34,509 bases of DNA from Gp6-AA40 sp032156805 (GTDB lineage: Bacteria > Acidobacteriota > Vicinamibacteria > Vicinamibacterales > UBA2999): assembly GCA_032156805.1 (NCBI GenBank), contig JALDXQ010000064.1, positions 1 through 34,509 of the forward strand, read 5' to 3'. Each line of letters opens with the position of its first letter. The stretch's first letter is position 1. Made by a program: the position numbers and the translations under genes. This document shows positions 32,146 to 34,509 of the stretch, piece after piece. Under the pieces are notes generated by a model. It did not search any database and was not told the DNA's origin. It saw only the letters and a list, made by a program, of their open reading frames with translations.

Positions 32146-33981
32146 CTACGAAACCGCGCGATTGTCGGGCGCCGATTTCGGAGGCGCGGCAGCGGCCCTG
32201 GTCTGCGCGTCGCGCTTGTGCAGGACCTTGTTGCGATACATGCGGCGATCAGCCTTCGCCATCAGGACCTCGTAGGCGTTGCCATCGTGCGGGAATACGG
32301 CAGCACCCGCACTGATCGAAAGCGGCATCCTCACGCCCGGCTTGGCCTCGAAGACCAGGCTCTCGACGGCTTCCTGCAGTTCGAGGCGCTTGTATTCCGC
32401 TTCATCCCATCCGCAGCCGGCCAGCACCACGATGAACTCATCACCGGCGTAGCGCACGCAGACGTCGTAGGGACGAATCGCGCCGCGCAACACCTGCGCA
32501 ACTTCGCGGAGGGCGCGATCGCCGACGTGATGTCCGAAGGTGTCGTTGATGTCTTTGAAGTCGTTCAGGTCCATCACGAGCAGCGAGACCTCGGCGTTCC
32601 CGCGTTCGGCACGCGACAGCTCGCGCCCGAGGTGGTTCACCATGAACCGCGTGTTCGGCAGGTTGGTCAGCGGATCGGTCAGCGATGCCTCGTGCGTCTG
32701 CTCGAACACGATCGAGTTGTGAATGACCGCCGCGGCCTGTTCACAGACGCGATCGAGCAGGCGGCGATGGTCGTCGCCGTAGAAGCTTGGGCTCGTGTGA
32801 TACACCGCGAGAGTCCCGATGACCTTGTCGCCAAGCAGCAGCGGACAGACGAGCGCCGACTGCAGCGTTGTCGGCAACGATGAACCTGCAGCCTCGAGAT
32901 CTCCGCTTGGCCGCGCGTTCACCAGCGGCCTCCGGTTGCGCGCCACCCAGCCCGTGATCCCCTGGCCGCCCTTCAGCGTCAGTTGCTGCATCAACTCGAA
33001 GTCGGTGCCCGTTGCAAAGCGGCAGGTCAGGAGATTGGTGTTCTCGTCGTAGAGGAACAGCGTGCAGGCCGAGAACGGCACAAGACTCGTCAGCTTCGAT
33101 GCGATCAGCGCCATCGTATCCGACACGCCGAGGCTCGTGCCCATCGTCTGGGCGATCTGATAGAGCGCGTAGATCTCTCCGTGCGCGATCGCGATGTCGT
33201 TGAAGACGGATGATTTGCCGCGATCGCTCCGCGTCGCCTGCGCCGACGTCGCATCGACCGGGCCGCTCCTGCGTTCCCGCTCCTCGACTTCGCTTCGAAC
33301 CTGCGGCAGGACGCGCACGAAGGCGGCGACCGCGCGCGGGTCGAGTGCCTTGCCCGCTTCCTGTTCGATCAGGGCCACCGCCGCTTCGAACGTCATCGCC
33401 TCGTGATACGGACGGTTCGAGGTCAATGCGTCGAAGTAGTCGACCAGGAACAGGACTCGTGCGCCGAGCGGGATGTCCTCACCTTTGAGGCCCCTCGGAT
33501 AACCGCGTCCATCCCACCGCTCATGATGGTTCTGAATGAGCGGAGCCACCGGGTACGGGAACGGTACAGCAGCGATTATGTCCGCGCCGACCTGCGGATG
33601 TGCCTGTACCTTCTGGAACTCTTCAGCTGTCAGAGGACCAGGCTTCGAGAGGATATGCTCCGGGACCGCGAGCTTGCCGATGTCGTGCAACAGCGCCGCC
33701 GTTCGCACCGCCTGAGTTTCGGCGTCCGACATACCGAGCTCTCGAGCCACCGCCGACGCGTAAAGCTGCACGCGACGGATGTGGTTCTCGGCGGTGCCGT
33801 CCTTCGCATCGATCGCGCGCGCCAGCGCCTCGATCGTTGCCAGGTGCAGTTCGGCCAGTTGCTCGGCGCGCCGCTGCTCAGCCCTGAATCGGGCCTTGAT
33901 GATGCGATACGCGCGTAGTCCGAAAAAGAGCACTCCCCAGACTAGTGCCAGGCCTGCTAGCCAAAGCGACGGCTGGGGCAT
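32146..33981 (-). CDS. HD-GYP / GAF / GGDEF cyclic-di-GMP protein
   Basis: This 611-residue protein joins an HD-GYP phosphodiesterase to a diguanylate cyclase. One membrane helix (about 7-25) and a coiled stretch come first. The HD-GYP domain has HDIGK (H99-D100), HP (128-129) and HHERWDGRGYP (152-162), all metal and GYP residues intact. A GAF domain follows (about 265-425). The GGDEF domain has AGDEF (512-516), an allowed variant of GGDEF, DLNDFKDINDTFGH, and an I-site RxxD (503-506) five residues before it. It could thus both make and break c-di-GMP, with the GAF domain choosing by a ligand. A good GGGAG ribosome site precedes the ATG. The downstream side converges on fabI. Confidence 0.95.
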   Translation of the reverse strand: MPQPSLWLAGLALVWGVLFFGLRAYRIIKARFRAEQRRAEQLAELHLATIEALARAIDAKDGTAENHIRRVQLYASAVARELGMSDAETQAVRTAALLHDIGKLAVPEHILSKPGPLTAEEFQKVQAHPQVGADIIAAVPFPYPVAPLIQNHHERWDGRGYPRGLKGEDIPLGARVLFLVDYFDALTSNRPYHEAMTFEAAVALIEQEAGKALDPRAVAAFVRVLPQVRSEVEERERRSGPVDATSAQATRSDRGKSSVFNDIAIAHGEIYALYQIAQTMGTSLGVSDTMALIASKLTSLVPFSACTLFLYDENTNLLTCRFATGTDFELMQQLTLKGGQGITGWVARNRRPLVNARPSGDLEAAGSSLPTTLQSALVCPLLLGDKVIGTLAVYHTSPSFYGDDHRRLLDRVCEQAAAVIHNSIVFEQTHEASLTDPLTNLPNTRFMVNHLGRELSRAERGNAEVSLLVMDLNDFKDINDTFGHHVGDRALREVAQVLRGAIRPYDVCVRYAGDEFIVVLAGCGWDEAEYKRLELQEAVESLVFEAKPGVRMPLSISAGAAVFPHDGNAYEVLMAKADRRMYRNKVLHKRDAQTRAAAAPPKSAPDNRAVS

Positions 33982-33990
33982 TACTGCTCC

Positions 33991-34038
33991 CTAGCGGACG
34001 TCAGCAGGCAGCCAGATGATAGTGACTCGCGTTCTCAT
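33991..34038 (-). CDS. Possible 15-residue leader peptide
   Basis: A small open frame between the repeat-protein gene and the HD-GYP gene would encode MRTRVTIIWLPADVR. Its ATG has a good ribosome site (GAGGGAAA, spaced five bases) and its TAG touches the GGGAG of the HD-GYP gene, so translation of one could affect the other. There is no homology evidence and it may be a chance frame. Confidence 0.25.
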   Translation of the reverse strand: MRTRVTIIWLPADVR

Positions 34039-34083
34039 GTTCGTTTCCCTCGGTTACGTGGTTACGGCGCCAGCGGATCCCGT

Positions 34084-34509
34084 TCACTCTTCAACCAGGA
34101 GTACTTCCTCGACCTCGTCCCAGATGGTGGTGTCGTCGCCTGACGTACTCCAGACGATGTTGTCGTCGGAGCTGGTGCTCCACACGATGTTGTCATCGGC
34201 ACCGGTGCTCCAGACGATGTTGTCATCGGCGTCACCCGCGGTGCTCCACACGATGTTGTCGTTGGCGGCGCCGGTGCTCCACACGATGTTGTCGTCAGCG
34301 GACGCTGTGCCCATGACGGCACCGTTGCGGTGCGATCCCCAGAGAACCTTCTGACAGTTCGGCCCACCGCAGTCGTTGCCCCACACGACGTTGCTGACCG
34401 TGCTGGTGCTCCAGACGATGTTGTCGTCGCCGCCGGTGCTCCACACGATGTTGTCATCGCCGCCGGTGCTCCACACGATGTTGTCGTCGCCGCCGGTGCT
34501 CCACACGAT
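34084..34509 (-). CDS. C-terminal part of an NIVWST-repeat protein (5' end outside window)
   Basis: The frame is open to the window edge, so only the last 141 codons are seen. The ATG-like start at 34506 is only a GTG inside a repeat. The chain is made of copies of (G/A/S)xDDNIVWST. Near the edge they are exact ten-residue units (GGDDNIVWST). In the middle a block with CGGPNC and KVLWGSHRNGAVMG breaks the array, and it ends in an acidic VEEVLLVEE tail. Such NIVW repeats are found at the C-terminus of acidobacterial S8 subtilisin-like peptidases and other secreted proteins, from memory of such sequences. The catalytic part, if any, would lie beyond 34509. It precedes the HD-GYP gene on the same strand by 102 nt. 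Confidence 0.85.
   Translation of the reverse strand: MVWSTGGDDNIVWSTGGDDNIVWSTGGDDNIVWSTSTVSNVVWGNDCGGPNCQKVLWGSHRNGAVMGTASADDNIVWSTGAANDNIVWSTAGDADDNIVWSTGADDNIVWSTSSDDNIVWSTSGDDTTIWDEVEEVLLVEE
34132..34509 (-). repeat. In-frame 30-bp coding repeats (NIVWST array)
   Basis: Units of 30 bases (ten codons) are nearly identical from about 34411 to the window edge and more diverged from 34132 to about 34300, where 30-36-base units occur. About nine NIVWST-type units can be counted in the protein. The near-identity of the outer copies at DNA level points to recent copying or gene conversion. This is coding repeat, not a CRISPR array: there are no variable spacers. Confidence 0.85.

Noticed and set aside
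34132..34509. Regular 30-bp repeats at the right edge as a possible CRISPR array
   Set aside because: The units are contiguous, have no unique spacers and stay in one reading frame encoding DDNIVWST, so they are coding repeats.

Overview
The window reads as a stretch of chromosome from a high-GC Gram-negative bacterium, most likely an acidobacterium of the Vicinamibacteria type. The clues are a DUF1592/DUF1552 gene pair, an envelope-type gene set (TolC, RND pump, lipoprotein adaptor, Tat and Sec signal peptides), a chlorite-dismutase-fold HemQ, and a protein tail built of NIVWST repeats. The taxonomic call is inference; no rRNA or tRNA gene is present. Coding density is high and no gene-free stretch exceeds 300 bases. 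The longest gaps (14165-14388, 17626-17876, 19008-19229, 15517-15696) hold hairpins, promoter-like sequences and short repeats, which are listed.

Layout. 44-5395 (minus): a three-gene secreted set, DUF1592 c-type cytochrome, DUF1552 Tat-exported protein and an exported ankyrin-repeat protein. 5526-6527 (minus): an exported protein with two NTF2-like halves. 6679-13302 (plus): a MarR regulator followed by a complete tripartite efflux system (outer-membrane TolC-type channel, lipoprotein adaptor, RND pump). 13346-17625 (plus): HemQ-like protein, RodZ-type HTH protein with a structured leader, an exported SAM-methyltransferase fold, an FTR1 iron permease and a DUF1624/HGSNAT-like membrane protein. 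17877-19007 (plus): an orphan DGQHR (DndB-like) protein with its own promoter. 19230-20003 (plus): PxpA, converging on FadD.

19996-30385: a divergent arginine-biosynthesis locus. The minus-strand operon argC-argB-argD-NAGS(GNAT)-argJ-argF-fadD is tightly coupled (overlaps of 1-8 nt, and 9 nt before fadD). The plus-strand arm is argR-'argG'-argH. A perfect 22-bp palindrome sits inside a good argC promoter and is the obvious ArgR operator. Together these enzymes take glutamate to ornithine, citrulline and arginine. The gene in the argG position is intact but lacks the ATP- and substrate-binding motifs of argininosuccinate synthase, which is the most unexpected item in the window.

30488-34509: a small acidic/RG-rich protein with a CxxC knuckle, FabI enoyl-ACP reductase, and convergently an HD-GYP/GAF/GGDEF c-di-GMP protein. 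At the right edge is the C-terminal end of an NIVWST-repeat protein that runs out of the window.

A second-scale pattern runs through the window. Many gene borders carry short low-complexity runs with a period of seven bases, each locus with a different heptamer (for example TTCTGAA, CGAGAGC, AAGAACG). Most of the system-level ideas here (the DUF1592 triplet, the argG-like protein, the heptad repeats, two leaders that may hide the Shine-Dalgarno) are inference from sequence inspection and need searches that could not be run.
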